Origin: a virus
Reading direction: 5' to 3' (one strand)
Virus record (IMG/VR): IMGVR_UViG_3300032323_001070
Span: 16,763 to 80,762 of that record
Length of the DNA stretch: 64,000 bases
A program made the position numbers and the translations under genes. Below the pieces are notes generated by a model. It had not been told where the DNA came from, did no database searches, and was given only the letters and a program-made list of their open reading frames with translations. Positions 26,451 through 34,346 of the stretch are shown here, piece by piece. Positions within the stretch are counted from its first letter, which is position 1; each line of letters opens with the position of its first letter.

Positions 26451-26473
26451 AACCCGCAGAAGCGGGTTTTTTT
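26451..26473 (+). terminator. Rho-independent terminator after gp19
   Basis: AACCCGC-AGAA-GCGGGTT followed by a T run. It ends the gp18-gp19 transcript only five bases before a new late promoter element, so the next gene must start its own transcript. Confidence 0.92.
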
Positions 26474-26477
26474 GTGG

Positions 26478-26485
26478 CATAAATA
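26478..26485 (+). promoter_or_regulatory. Late promoter motif CATAAATA five bases before an ATG
   Basis: Lies directly after a terminator and has its last A six bases before ATG 26491. No room exists for a Shine-Dalgarno sequence on a transcript from this element, so a leaderless mRNA is predicted. Confidence 0.75.
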
Positions 26486-26490
26486 TTATT

Positions 26491-27591
26491 ATGAATAAAT
26501 TCGTGAGATATCTAACCCAAGGATTCGTCGGCGGCCTTCTAAATCCTAAAGGCAACATGGCTAACTGGCAACATGCCACGAGGCTATTTGTTGACGACAA
26601 TTATAGATTAGCTCCTAGAACAAAGTTTATGTTCTATGCTCAATTTGAGCTAGATAGAACTGCGGTTAAATCAAACGTCTTTACAGAAAAACATTCAAAT
26701 GAAATTGGTTTTTTGATCAAAGGAACTGATCTTCCTAAGTTTACTATTGACACAGTAACTAAAAATCAATACAACAGAAAAAAATTAGTTTATAAAAATA
26801 TAACCTACGATCCGATCTCAATGACATTCCACGATGACAATGCTGGAATCATTAACGCTTTGTGGGCGATATACTACGGATATTATTTCCAAGATCGTGC
26901 ATTACCGGATGCTGCTTTTTCAGATACAAAATACAGACCGCAATACGGACCATTAGATACATTTCGTTACGGTCTTGATAATGATAAGAGCGTTGATATT
27001 TTTAAAAGTATCAGTATCTATACACTAAGTAGAAAGCGTTTTAACGGATATACCCTGATTAATCCTAGAATACAAAACTGGGCACACGGATCCGTGGCCT
27101 ATGGCGATAACGATGTTTTAGAAAGCACGATGACTGTTCAATACGAATCTGTAAGATACTCATCAGGAAACGTTAGTGTAAACAATCCTAAAGGTTTTGC
27201 TACTCTACACTATGATGTATCGCCTAGTCCTCTCAGTGTTGCTGGTGGCGGCGTTGCTAGACTTACTGGCACAGGCGGTGTCTTAGATGGTATCAGTCAG
27301 GTGTTTGGTGCAGTAGGTAGCGGTTCAGCTTTTGGTTCTGTAGGCGGATTTTTAGGCACAGCTATTGCTGCTGCTAACACTTATAATAATGCAGGACGTC
27401 TTTCTAAAGAAGGTCTTAAAGCTGAAGCGATTAACATTTTATCTAGCCCGTCGAATATCAGAGGGGCAGTTAATACAGTCAGTGGGGTTATAGGTTCAGC
27501 GTTTCCTTCAAACACCCAAGGTAGTGGCGGAACTACCGCTACTCAGAAAAATCTAACCAATAACAATCCTAGCGCAGGAACAACAATATGA
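26491..27591 (+). CDS. Tail-tube-like baseplate protein (gp54/gp19-type fold suspected), 366 aa
   Basis: The first 240 residues resemble the tube-protein plan: NYRLAPRTKFMFYAQFELD followed by beta-strands, FLIKGTDLPKFTIDTVTKNQ, KKLVYKNITYDPISMTFHDD, a helix NALWAIYYGYYFQD, and MTVQYESVRYSSG. This is the order of strands seen in gp19 and in the T4 baseplate tube initiators gp48/gp54. The last 120 residues are Gly/Ala/Ser-rich and probably disordered. It sits just after gp19, so a tube initiator or second tube-type ring is inferred. T4 gp54 is 320 aa. Confidence 0.65.
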   Translation: MNKFVRYLTQGFVGGLLNPKGNMANWQHATRLFVDDNYRLAPRTKFMFYAQFELDRTAVKSNVFTEKHSNEIGFLIKGTDLPKFTIDTVTKNQYNRKKLVYKNITYDPISMTFHDDNAGIINALWAIYYGYYFQDRALPDAAFSDTKYRPQYGPLDTFRYGLDNDKSVDIFKSISIYTLSRKRFNGYTLINPRIQNWAHGSVAYGDNDVLESTMTVQYESVRYSSGNVSVNNPKGFATLHYDVSPSPLSVAGGGVARLTGTGGVLDGISQVFGAVGSGSAFGSVGGFLGTAIAAANTYNNAGRLSKEGLKAEAINILSSPSNIRGAVNTVSGVIGSAFPSNTQGSGGTTATQKNLTNNNPSAGTTI

Positions 27592-27959
27592 GTATTACTA
27601 ATTTACCGGTTCAAGGAACCGAAGACAGCGCAGACGGAACAAAACTATTCTTCAGTCAATACGGAAGACAACCTTTAGAATTTTCCGCCAACGAAGTTTC
27701 AGCCGCAGTAGGATTTTTTGAGTCAAACGGATTTGCAAAAGAAGCAGCCCAGGTCACAGCTTCTGTGATATTGACACAGGCCAAACTCGACGGAGTTCCG
27801 GTATTCAAACTGATCGATTCATTAAAAGTTCTTAACGGTCTACAGTTAAGTTCTTTGATAGGTGAAATATTAAACAACAATAGAAATCCTTCCTCTACTC
27901 TAGGATTTAAAACTAATAGTGTGTCAAAAAGCGATCAAGTAAGAAATATCGCTGCCTAA
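27588..27959 (+). CDS. Small structural-cluster protein, 123 aa, unknown
   Basis: Predicted to be helical: LEFSANEVSAAVGFFESNGF, then EAAQVTASVILTQAKLDGVP and SLKVLNGLQLSSLIGEILNNN. This kind of short protein occurs next to tube and gp4 genes in marine T4-like phages, but no function is known to me. It starts in an ATGA overlap with the tube-like gene and is followed five bases later by gp4. Confidence 0.7.
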   Translation: MSITNLPVQGTEDSADGTKLFFSQYGRQPLEFSANEVSAAVGFFESNGFAKEAAQVTASVILTQAKLDGVPVFKLIDSLKVLNGLQLSSLIGEILNNNRNPSSTLGFKTNSVSKSDQVRNIAA

Positions 27960-27963
27960 CATC

Positions 27964-28404
27964 ATGGTCAAGTTTGCCCAAGGACGTTTTGAAATGAAAA
28001 ACCCCAACAAGTATGTTGGGAAGAAAATGCCTTTAGCCCGCAGCAGTTGGGAATTTGTCTTTATGCGAATGCTAGACGAACATCAAGGTGTTGAAAAATG
28101 GGCTAGCGAAAGCATACAGATACCTTATAGAGATCCGTTAACTGGCAAGTACACAGTCTATGTTCCGGATTTTTTTATCGTCTACAATGATAAAACTGGT
28201 AAGAAACATGCAGAAGTTGTAGAAGTAAAACCACAAAGTCAAACTCTAAGAGAGCACGTAGGTAAAAGCGCCTATAATCAAGAACAATATATTAAAAATC
28301 TAGCAAAGTGGGAAGCTGCTACTGCATGGTGTAAGCAACAGGGCATCAAATTTAGAGTGGTAAACGAAGGCGATATTTTCCATCAAGGCGGCAAACGTCG
28401 ATAA
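27964..28404 (+). CDS. 4: Head completion protein gp4-like (TnsA/PD-(D/E)XK nuclease fold), 146 aa
   Basis: T4 gp4 finishes the head after packaging and has a restriction-enzyme-like fold. Expected residues are present: E30 in ARSSWEFVFMRMLDEH, the motif VPDFF with D69, and EVVEVKP with E87-x-K89. The segment VEKWASESIQIPYRDPLTGKY also fits the gp4 pattern. Length is near T4 gp4 (150 aa). It is the fourth cistron after the leaderless promoter at 26478 and precedes the small terminase. Confidence 0.85.
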   Translation: MVKFAQGRFEMKNPNKYVGKKMPLARSSWEFVFMRMLDEHQGVEKWASESIQIPYRDPLTGKYTVYVPDFFIVYNDKTGKKHAEVVEVKPQSQTLREHVGKSAYNQEQYIKNLAKWEAATAWCKQQGIKFRVVNEGDIFHQGGKRR

Positions 28405-28411
28405 GTACAAT

Positions 28412-28894
28412 ATGACCAAAAAATTAGAAGAACTTTTTAATCTTGAGGAATCTAATCCAAAGCCAGTGGAAACTGTCGAAGAGGAAAAGCCATCTCACCA
28501 AGAAGTAAAATCACTAGATGACAGCTATAAAGCAGTCGCTGAAATTACCAGAGGTCTTCCGCAGATCAAAGAGCTAGATGATCTAGACGAAAAAGAGCTA
28601 GATTCTCTAGCCAGTAAAGCAGAAGCTGCCTATGACGATCTAATGGATCTAGGCATGAACGTAGAAGTACGTTATTCGGGACGTATTTTTGAAGTGGCTG
28701 CAAGCATGATGGGCAATGCTATCAATGCTAAAAACGCTAAAATCGAGAAGAAACTTAAAGCTATCGATCTACAATTGAAAAAATATAAAATCGATAAAGA
28801 TAACAATGAAGATCCAAATGATGTGATTAACGGCCAGGGTTACATTATCACTGACCGTAACGAGCTCCTTAAGAAATTGGGTCAAAAGAGCTAA
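28412..28894 (+). CDS. 16: Small terminase subunit gp16-like, 160 aa
   Basis: The small terminase binds DNA and regulates the packaging motor. The helical core AAYDDLMDLGMNVEVRYSGRI followed by FEVAASMMGNAINAKNAKIEKKLKAIDLQLKKYKID is the pattern of gp16 in marine T4-like phages. The N-terminal 45 residues are acidic and likely disordered, as in the family. T4 gp16 is 164 aa. Here gp16 is separated from gp17 by two extra genes, whereas in T4 they are adjacent. Confidence 0.85.
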   Translation: MTKKLEELFNLEESNPKPVETVEEEKPSHQEVKSLDDSYKAVAEITRGLPQIKELDDLDEKELDSLASKAEAAYDDLMDLGMNVEVRYSGRIFEVAASMMGNAINAKNAKIEKKLKAIDLQLKKYKIDKDNNEDPNDVINGQGYIITDRNELLKKLGQKS

Positions 28895-28897
28895 ATA
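28890..28897 (+). promoter_or_regulatory. Late promoter motif GCTAAATA five bases before an ATG
   Basis: Overlaps the gp16 stop codon. The order is GCTAAATA, CTACT, ATG, so the predicted start is the A of ATG 28903. No Shine-Dalgarno sequence lies between. Confidence 0.65.
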
Positions 28898-28902
28898 CTA
28901 CT

Positions 28903-29454
28903 ATGAAAACTTTTAAAGAATATCTTACCGAAAGCAAAAAGACCTACCCGTTCCGTATCAAGGTAGCAGGCGAACTGCCTGAAGGTTTTGCTAAAAAAGT
29001 CAAAGAATATCTAGGATATTGCAGAGCTAATTTGATTGAAAAATCAAAAACTCCGATACAGGCACAACCTCTGGATTTTCCAGAATTAAGTAATATGGAA
29101 GTGCATGTGTTTGAAGTAGTATGCGAGTATCCAACTACTGCTCCTCAGATACTTGAAAGAATTAAATGCCTAGTTCCTGAAAGTCATTTACGAGTAAGAA
29201 ACGGCGGTGATCCAGGCGAAGCAGAACACGCAGGATTTAATCTAGAAGGTTCGGGTGAATCTATTCTAGAAGAGCCAGAGTATAATGATAAAGTCAAAGC
29301 CAAAGATTATTTCGGCGATGATTTTAATAAAGGTTTCTTAAAAGACCTTTCCAAGTCGTCTAAAGAACGCAAAAAGGAAGGCGTTAATACAGAATACAAA
29401 TTACCAAAATCAAAAGAAGATAAAACTGGCGTTAAGAGCGCCATAGGGAGTTAA
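28903..29454 (+). CDS. Probable head-packaged protein with capsid-targeting N-terminus, 183 aa
   Basis: The first eleven residues M-K-T-F-K-E-Y-L-T-E-S closely resemble the capsid-targeting sequence of T4 internal proteins (IPIII begins M-K-T-Y-Q-E-F-I-A-E). L-T-E at 8-10 fits the T4 prohead protease consensus (I/L)-x-E. The middle part (residues 16-110) has an alternating strand/helix pattern (FRIKVAGELP, MEVHVFEVVCEYPTTAPQIL). The C-terminal third is Lys/Glu-rich and possibly disordered. It lies between the two terminase genes. Packaging into the head and cleavage after E10 are inferences; the family is unknown. Confidence 0.75.
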   Translation: MKTFKEYLTESKKTYPFRIKVAGELPEGFAKKVKEYLGYCRANLIEKSKTPIQAQPLDFPELSNMEVHVFEVVCEYPTTAPQILERIKCLVPESHLRVRNGGDPGEAEHAGFNLEGSGESILEEPEYNDKVKAKDYFGDDFNKGFLKDLSKSSKERKKEGVNTEYKLPKSKEDKTGVKSAIGS

Positions 29455-29457
29455 TAA

Positions 29458-30165
29458 ATGGATTTCAATCAATTACTAGCAAGAATGCAGGAACTAGATC
29501 GTCCTGTGGCCGAGACAGTACCTGCTGCTGAGAATTGCGGCGGGCCAATGAGCATGCCACCGAGTCCATCTACTCCACCGGTTACACCACCAAGCATGAG
29601 TGTTAACTTAAATGCTCAAGGTATGGACAACATCGAAGATTTACTAAAGTTAATTACTAAAGTTAATCCAGATATGGGCAAACCTGAATTACCACCTTTG
29701 CCTAGTTTAAGTATGCCACCTAGCATCACTTCAATCAAACCTGCAATGCCACCATTGAAAATGTTACCCGACATGGACGGAGACAACGACGATAAGCCAG
29801 GTGGTGAAATGGATGCTGACTACAACGACGACGGCAAGTTAGATCGACATGAGAAAGATCATGCTGACGAAAAACCTTTATTAAAAACTCTAGATAAAGA
29901 TAAAGATGGCGATCATGATATGGACGATCATGATCTAGAAAAGAAGAAAGAAGGGTTCCAGGACGCTACTACAGAACCTAATCCTGAATACCAAGACACT
30001 GACTATATGGTGAACAAATTGGCAGGCGGAATGAACGGTCCTAAAAAAATGTACAAACACAGCTATAAGCAAGGTGATAATCCAATGGCAATGGAAGGTG
30101 AAGAACTACGTGCTTGGGTTAAATCTGAACTAAAACAACGGCTAGAAGAAGTCAAATCTAGGTAA
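29458..30165 (+). CDS. Pro-rich protein with two EF-hand-type loops, 235 aa
   Basis: Residues 1-20 form a helix (MDFNQLLARMQELDRPVAE). Residues 27-105 are Pro/Met/Ser-rich. Residues 121-132 read D-Y-N-D-D-G-K-L-D-R-H-E, a textbook 12-residue EF-hand loop; residues 146-157 (D-K-D-K-D-G-D-H-D-M-D-D) form a second loop with Asp at position 12. The last 30 residues are a charged helix. Calcium binding is therefore plausible. It sits in a virion block three bases after the capsid-targeted gene and before gp17. Marine T4-like phages carry related Pro-rich proteins, but I know no function for them. Confidence 0.75.
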   Translation: MDFNQLLARMQELDRPVAETVPAAENCGGPMSMPPSPSTPPVTPPSMSVNLNAQGMDNIEDLLKLITKVNPDMGKPELPPLPSLSMPPSITSIKPAMPPLKMLPDMDGDNDDKPGGEMDADYNDDGKLDRHEKDHADEKPLLKTLDKDKDGDHDMDDHDLEKKKEGFQDATTEPNPEYQDTDYMVNKLAGGMNGPKKMYKHSYKQGDNPMAMEGEELRAWVKSELKQRLEEVKSR

Positions 30166-30181
30166 ATCAATTTAGCAATCA

Positions 30182-30207
30182 AATAGGCTCTACGGAGCCT
30201 ATTTTTT
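30182..30207 (+). terminator. Rho-independent terminator upstream of gp17
   Basis: AATAGGCTC-TACG-GAGCCTATT followed by TTTTT, three bases before the late element for gp17. The large terminase is thus transcriptionally separate from the small terminase. Confidence 0.93.
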
Positions 30208-30209
30208 TC

Positions 30210-30217
30210 AGTAAATA
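30210..30217 (+). promoter_or_regulatory. Late promoter motif AGTAAATA five bases before the gp17 ATG
   Basis: Order AGTAAATA, CTCGT, ATG. With a terminator immediately upstream, gp17 mRNA most likely starts here, at its own start codon. Confidence 0.7.
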
Positions 30218-30222
30218 CTCGT

Positions 30223-31809
30223 ATGGCAAAATCACTAGACGGTAACCTAATCAAGAAGGCACACAAGCCTGAACGATACACATTAGAAGAAGTTAAGCAT
30301 CTCGAAGCATGTATGGATCCAGTTACGGGTCCTTTATATTTCTGCAAAAACTTTTTAAAGATTCAGCACCCTGTTCGCGGTGCTATTAAGTTTGAGCCTT
30401 ATGAATATCAAGAACGACTAATAGATGCATATCACAATAACAAACAATGTATTGCTATGCTACCCCGTCAGATGGGTAAAACGACCTGTGCCACAGGTTA
30501 TCTATTATGGTACACGATGTTTGTACCAGAAGCACAGGTCCTGATCGCTGCTCACAAAATGGAAGGTGCACAGGATATCATGAATCGTTATCGATTCGGT
30601 TACGAAAACCTTCCAGACTTTATACGTGCTGGTGTATATTCATATAACAGAAATACAATTGAATACGATAACGGAGCACGTATCCAAGCAGTGACAACTA
30701 CGGAAAATACAGGTCGTGGTAAATCTCTTTCTCTAATTTATTGTGATGAGTTTGCATTCGTACAACCACCAGAGAAAGCCAAAGAGTTCTGGACTGCACT
30801 ATCGCCAACATTGTCAACAGGCGGTAAGTGTATTATTACATCAACACCAAACTCGGACGAAGACCAGTTCGCTTTGATATGGACTGAAGCTAATAAAAAG
30901 TTTGATGAATACGGCAACGAAAGCAAGTTAGGAACCAACGGATTCTATAGCTACTTCGCACACTGGAGTGAACATCCAGATCGTGACGAAACATGGGCTA
31001 AGATTGAACGTGCAAAAATTGGTGAAGAACGTTTCCGCAGAGAATTCGATTGCGAATTCTTAATCTTCGACGAAACTCTAATCAACGCAGTAAAGTTAAC
31101 AGAACTTGCAGGAATTGATCCAATAATGACTATGGGTCAAACTCGTTGGTACAAAGATATAGACCCTAAGGCTACATATCTAGTATCACTTGATCCTAGC
31201 CTAGGTACAGGTGGCGACTACGGTGCTATTCAAGTGTTCGAAATGCCCACTATGGAACAGGTCGCAGAATGGCGTCATAATCTAACACCTATTCAGCAGC
31301 AGGTTAAACACATGCGAGAAATACTGCGATACATTAACGATCGTGGCCAGGAAAAAGGCGGAACTCCTCAGATATACTATTCAGTAGAAAATAACACCCT
31401 AGGTGAAGCTGCATTGATTGTTATCAGTGATATCGGCGAAGAAAACTTCCACGGACTGTTCTTAAGCGAACCTATACGTAAAGGGCATGTTCGTAAGTTC
31501 CGCAAAGGATTTAATACCACACACCGTACTAAGATCACAGCCTGTAGTCAACTAAAAAACATGATCGAAACCCACAAAATGGTATTGAAATCAAAGCCCT
31601 TGATTTCTGAGCTCAAGACCTTTGTAGCGCACGGTGTAGGGTTTGGAGCTAAAACAGGCGAGCATGATGACCTAGTAAGTGCAACTCTATTGATCATACG
31701 TATGGCAGATGTTTTGGCAGATTGGGATCCTAAGATTTACGAAAAAATGACGGAAAAAATCACGGAAGAACAAATGCCAATGCCAATATTCATTAGTACA
31801 GGTTTTTGA
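30223..31809 (+). CDS. 17: Large terminase subunit gp17-like (ATPase-nuclease), 528 aa
   Basis: Packaging motor. The N-terminal ATPase has Walker A PRQMGKTT at residues 81-88, Walker B LIYCDE at 171-176, and the coupling motif ITSTPN near 205-210. The C-terminal RNase H-like nuclease has VSLDPSLGTGGDYGAI with Asp324 and Asp332, and a late acidic motif HDDLVSA before the C-terminus. Length is shorter than T4 gp17 (610 aa), as in marine T4 relatives. It is predicted to be leaderless. No inserted intron or intein was seen. Confidence 0.97.
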   Translation: MAKSLDGNLIKKAHKPERYTLEEVKHLEACMDPVTGPLYFCKNFLKIQHPVRGAIKFEPYEYQERLIDAYHNNKQCIAMLPRQMGKTTCATGYLLWYTMFVPEAQVLIAAHKMEGAQDIMNRYRFGYENLPDFIRAGVYSYNRNTIEYDNGARIQAVTTTENTGRGKSLSLIYCDEFAFVQPPEKAKEFWTALSPTLSTGGKCIITSTPNSDEDQFALIWTEANKKFDEYGNESKLGTNGFYSYFAHWSEHPDRDETWAKIERAKIGEERFRREFDCEFLIFDETLINAVKLTELAGIDPIMTMGQTRWYKDIDPKATYLVSLDPSLGTGGDYGAIQVFEMPTMEQVAEWRHNLTPIQQQVKHMREILRYINDRGQEKGGTPQIYYSVENNTLGEAALIVISDIGEENFHGLFLSEPIRKGHVRKFRKGFNTTHRTKITACSQLKNMIETHKMVLKSKPLISELKTFVAHGVGFGAKTGEHDDLVSATLLIIRMADVLADWDPKIYEKMTEKITEEQMPMPIFISTGF

Positions 31810-31815
31810 TAAATA
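31808..31815 (+). promoter_or_regulatory. Late promoter motif GATAAATA five bases before an ATG
   Basis: Overlaps the gp17 stop. The order GATAAATA, TAACT, ATG gives a predicted start at 31821. This decides the start codon of the next gene against an in-frame TTG at 31806. Confidence 0.7.
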
Positions 31816-31820
31816 TAACT

Positions 31821-33905
31821 ATGGACGCAAGAAATAACATTTCAACTGATTTATTCTACAAAATTCGTAGCCGCTTCTCTGGCCTTAAATTAGGGGGAGA
31901 AGACGGTGCTATTACTATCAATCCAGAAGACGCTAGATTCTTCGACTTTGATTATATGGAGGGAGAAACTCCGTTAGGACATGTCAGCATTAGTTTAGCT
32001 GAACCCAATTCTATGAAAGTTTATTTCAGTACAGGAATCACTGAATCAATGGAAGAGTCTCAAAAAGACAATTGGTACGGTTTCCTTAGAGAACTGAGAC
32101 AGTTTGCTAAAAAGCGTCTAATGGCGTTCGATACCCGAGACATTACTAAAGACAATCTTGATAAAAGAGATTATCAATTTTTAAGTCAAAATGCTCAACC
32201 TAAACCAGAAACGTCAGCGAATATTATACAAAAACCAGTCGGAGAAAGTGTTATGAGTGAAAGCGCAATGTACGGTACAAAGACCGTCAGCTATCAAAAA
32301 TTAATGGATACACGTTTGATTATTAAGCATAGTCAAGCACTAGTAGACGATACACAGCCAGGTGCAAGAACTCGTCATATCTCTGCATTATTTGTAGAAA
32401 ACCAAGACGGTGAAAGATTTAAATATCCATTCATCCATTTAGCAGGTGCTCGTGCTATGCAACGACATGTGGCCAATGGCGGATTACCGTATGATGATCT
32501 CGGTAAGAGTATTATCACTATGAGCGAAGAAATCGCTCAACTAAAAAGTTTTTCAAACTATGTTGTTCGTAACGATCTAATGAACTCAGATACTAACGGC
32601 ATCGTTGAAAGAAGCTCACAGGCATTAAACAGTTTACGTGAACAAATCAAAGCATTGGCAAAACAAGGTCATTATGAGGCTTACAAAGAAAGTTTCCAGG
32701 CACGTGAACAGGTAGAAATTCCACAAGACGTAGTAGAAGATTTTAAAGAAAAATTCACTGTAAGAAATTTTAAAGAAGATATTAAATCTGTTTTCCCTGT
32801 ACTGTACAGATTAATGCAAGAAGAAAATACCTTAGGCTATGACGACATAGTCGCAATGACTTCACATCAGGACGAAGAGCAATTTAATGACGATGTAGAA
32901 GTTTCTGAACAAATAGATGATTTTGAAAAATTTGAATCATGGGTAATGGGACTAGGTGAAGAAAGTGCTATTGCCAGCCAAGATCAAGAAGAACAAGCAG
33001 AGGCTATCAAACAATTACAGGAATTAGTCGGCGAACATTTCCCAGCAGGTGTAGACGGCAGCAATGCTATTGAAAGCCTTAAAGGTCTTATTGACGATCC
33101 AGAATTGTTTAAACAAATCAAAGATCAAGCCAAAGAAGATCCAGACAGTTGTGTTCGACCACTAGTAAAACAATGGCTAGAAGATAATGCTCCAGACGTA
33201 GTAAGCAAGTTAGATTTTGGAGATATGACAGAGCCAGGTCAAGAAGAACCAGAAGCAGGTGCAGAAGAAGTTCCTGCAGATCAAGCTGCTGCAGAAGTTC
33301 CTGCAGAAGAACCAGTAACACAAGGTGACGACAACGAAGAAGGCAGAGAAGGCCGAGGTAGAATGAATGTTAAAGAACTTGCTGAATTTATTACCTCGTT
33401 CTATGACAAAGATTCAGGCACATTCCCTAAAGGACCAGAAGGCGTTTGCACTATGGTAGGCAAGAAGTTTGGTGAACAGGCAGAACAAGTTGCTCGTAAA
33501 TTTGTAGAAAGAATGGCACCACAACAAACATCTGAAAATAATCCAGAATTAGCAGAATTGGCTCGTATCGGAGAACTAGCAGGTGTTAGCGAAGGCCCGA
33601 TGTGGGACAAAGTGAAAGCATTTGGAAAGGCAGCAGGTGACAAAGTCATGCGCCACGCAGACATAACTGGATATACAAAGGCCAAACAAAATTTTGAAAA
33701 ATGGATCGATTCTCATCCAGAACTAGAACCAGAAAAAGAAAATCTTCTTTCTAAATTTGATGCAGAAGCAGAAGAAGATCCACATACTCCGTGGAACTGG
33801 GGTAAGTATGCACTAGAAAAATGGAAGGAAGAGAAAAAGTCCGGAGCAGTTAATCAAGAATCTAATGACGAATTATCAAGAGTAAAAGCGTTAGCAGGCA
33901 TGTAA
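31821..33905 (+). CDS. Large phage protein of unknown function following gp17, 694 aa
   Basis: Residues 1-120 form one domain (DLFYKIRSRFSGLKLGGEDG, then FFDFDYMEGETPLGHVSISL and a W-Y-G-F-L-R-E-L-R helix). A second region around 140-260 is beta/alpha with RHISALFVENQDGERFKYPF. Residues 300-500 are Glu/Gln/Asp-rich, with an acidic Ala/Glu/Pro low-complexity stretch near 475-510. Two copies of an E-L-x-R-I/V-x-x-L-A-G motif occur, near residue 580 and at the very C-terminus. The start at 31821 fits the promoter spacing. I know comparable large proteins near the terminase of marine T4-like phages but no function; scaffold-like or head-associated is a guess. Confidence 0.75.
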   Translation: MDARNNISTDLFYKIRSRFSGLKLGGEDGAITINPEDARFFDFDYMEGETPLGHVSISLAEPNSMKVYFSTGITESMEESQKDNWYGFLRELRQFAKKRLMAFDTRDITKDNLDKRDYQFLSQNAQPKPETSANIIQKPVGESVMSESAMYGTKTVSYQKLMDTRLIIKHSQALVDDTQPGARTRHISALFVENQDGERFKYPFIHLAGARAMQRHVANGGLPYDDLGKSIITMSEEIAQLKSFSNYVVRNDLMNSDTNGIVERSSQALNSLREQIKALAKQGHYEAYKESFQAREQVEIPQDVVEDFKEKFTVRNFKEDIKSVFPVLYRLMQEENTLGYDDIVAMTSHQDEEQFNDDVEVSEQIDDFEKFESWVMGLGEESAIASQDQEEQAEAIKQLQELVGEHFPAGVDGSNAIESLKGLIDDPELFKQIKDQAKEDPDSCVRPLVKQWLEDNAPDVVSKLDFGDMTEPGQEEPEAGAEEVPADQAAAEVPAEEPVTQGDDNEEGREGRGRMNVKELAEFITSFYDKDSGTFPKGPEGVCTMVGKKFGEQAEQVARKFVERMAPQQTSENNPELAELARIGELAGVSEGPMWDKVKAFGKAAGDKVMRHADITGYTKAKQNFEKWIDSHPELEPEKENLLSKFDAEAEEDPHTPWNWGKYALEKWKEEKKSGAVNQESNDELSRVKALAGM

Positions 33906-33928
33906 AAATTAATTACATATTAAAGATT

Positions 33929-33952
33929 GGGCACTTCGGTGCCCTTTCTTTT
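33929..33952 (+). terminator. Rho-independent terminator
   Basis: GGGCAC-TTCG-GTGCCC, a UUCG-capped stem, with a T-rich tail (TTTCTTTT), 23 bases after the stop codon. It ends the gp17 block. Confidence 0.9.
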
Positions 33953-34007
33953 GTCAGTTTTACCAAATCATGTTAACCACTATCTGTTCCTTTGCGTTAT
34001 ATATATA

Positions 34008-34028
34008 GTTGTCGAATTTCTCGACAAC
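34008..34028 (+). promoter_or_regulatory. Inverted repeat in the leader of the secreted-peptide gene
   Basis: GTTGTCGA-ATTTC-TCGACAAC is a perfect 8-bp stem with a 5-nt loop, placed just after an AT-rich TATATATA stretch (promoter candidate) and 12 bases before the GGAG site. It could be an operator or an mRNA-stabilising hairpin; there is no T tract, so it is not a terminator. Confidence 0.55.
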
Positions 34029-34051
34029 AATAACAAAATGGAGATTTTCAT

Positions 34052-34243
34052 ATGAAATCAATCGTTGCATTAACCGCTGCTCTTTTCGCAGCCACAACAG
34101 CATTTGCACAAGCACCTGCTAAGAAAGAAGAAGCCAAACCAGCTGCACCTGCTGCCGCTGCACCGGCTAAGGATGCTAAGGCTGCTCCAGCACCTGCTGC
34201 TCCTGCTAAGAAAGAAGAAAAGAAAGACGCAGCTAAGAAGTAA
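34052..34243 (+). CDS. Small secreted Ala/Pro/Lys-rich peptide, 63 aa
   Basis: A clear Sec signal peptide: M-K-S, a hydrophobic core IVALTAALFAATTAFA, and the cleavage motif A-F-A before Gln20. The mature 44 residues consist almost entirely of Ala, Pro, Lys, Glu and Asp (APAKKEEAKP, PAAPAKKEEKKDAAKK), with no aromatics or cysteine. It would be exported to the periplasm or beyond, or act at the envelope. GGAG lies 8 bases upstream of the ATG. It has its own hairpin-bearing leader and terminator. It looks like a host-derived gene of the kind seen in beta-proteobacteria; that origin is inference. Confidence 0.75.
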   Translation: MKSIVALTAALFAATTAFAQAPAKKEEAKPAAPAAAAPAKDAKAAPAPAAPAKKEEKKDAAKK

Positions 34244-34254
34244 TGAGCGATTGA

Positions 34255-34282
34255 AAGGGCTCTTTTTAGAGCCTTTTCTTTT
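34255..34282 (+). terminator. Terminator after the secreted-peptide gene
   Basis: AAAGGGCTCT...AGAGCCTTT with a TTTTCTTTT tail, 12 bases after the stop. Together with the upstream terminator it makes the peptide gene a single-gene transcription unit. Confidence 0.85.
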
Positions 34283-34317
34283 GGCAAAATAATCTATCAC
34301 GTTTGAAAGAAAATAGT

Positions 34318-34346
34318 TTGCTTTTACTAAATAAAAAGCGCATAAT
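34318..34346 (+). promoter_or_regulatory. Sigma70-like promoter TTGCTT-17-CATAAT for gp32
   Basis: -35 at 34318-34323 and -10 at 34341-34346, 17-bp spacer, each four or five of six from consensus. A late-type ACTAAATA at 34326-34333 lies inside the spacer, so this region could serve both early and late transcription of the single-strand binding protein gene. Confidence 0.5.

Noticed and set aside
34048-34287. Antisense ORFs over the secreted-peptide gene (Ala/Gly/Ser-rich or Leu/Arg-rich)
   Set aside because: They arise from the repetitive GCT/CCA/AAG codons of the sense gene; they have no Shine-Dalgarno site and the sense frame has a clear signal peptide and terminators.
34326-34333. ACTAAATA as a sure late promoter of gp32
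   Set aside because: It overlaps the spacer of a sigma70-like promoter and the distance to ATG (about 70 bases) fits neither late class found here; kept only as a possibility.
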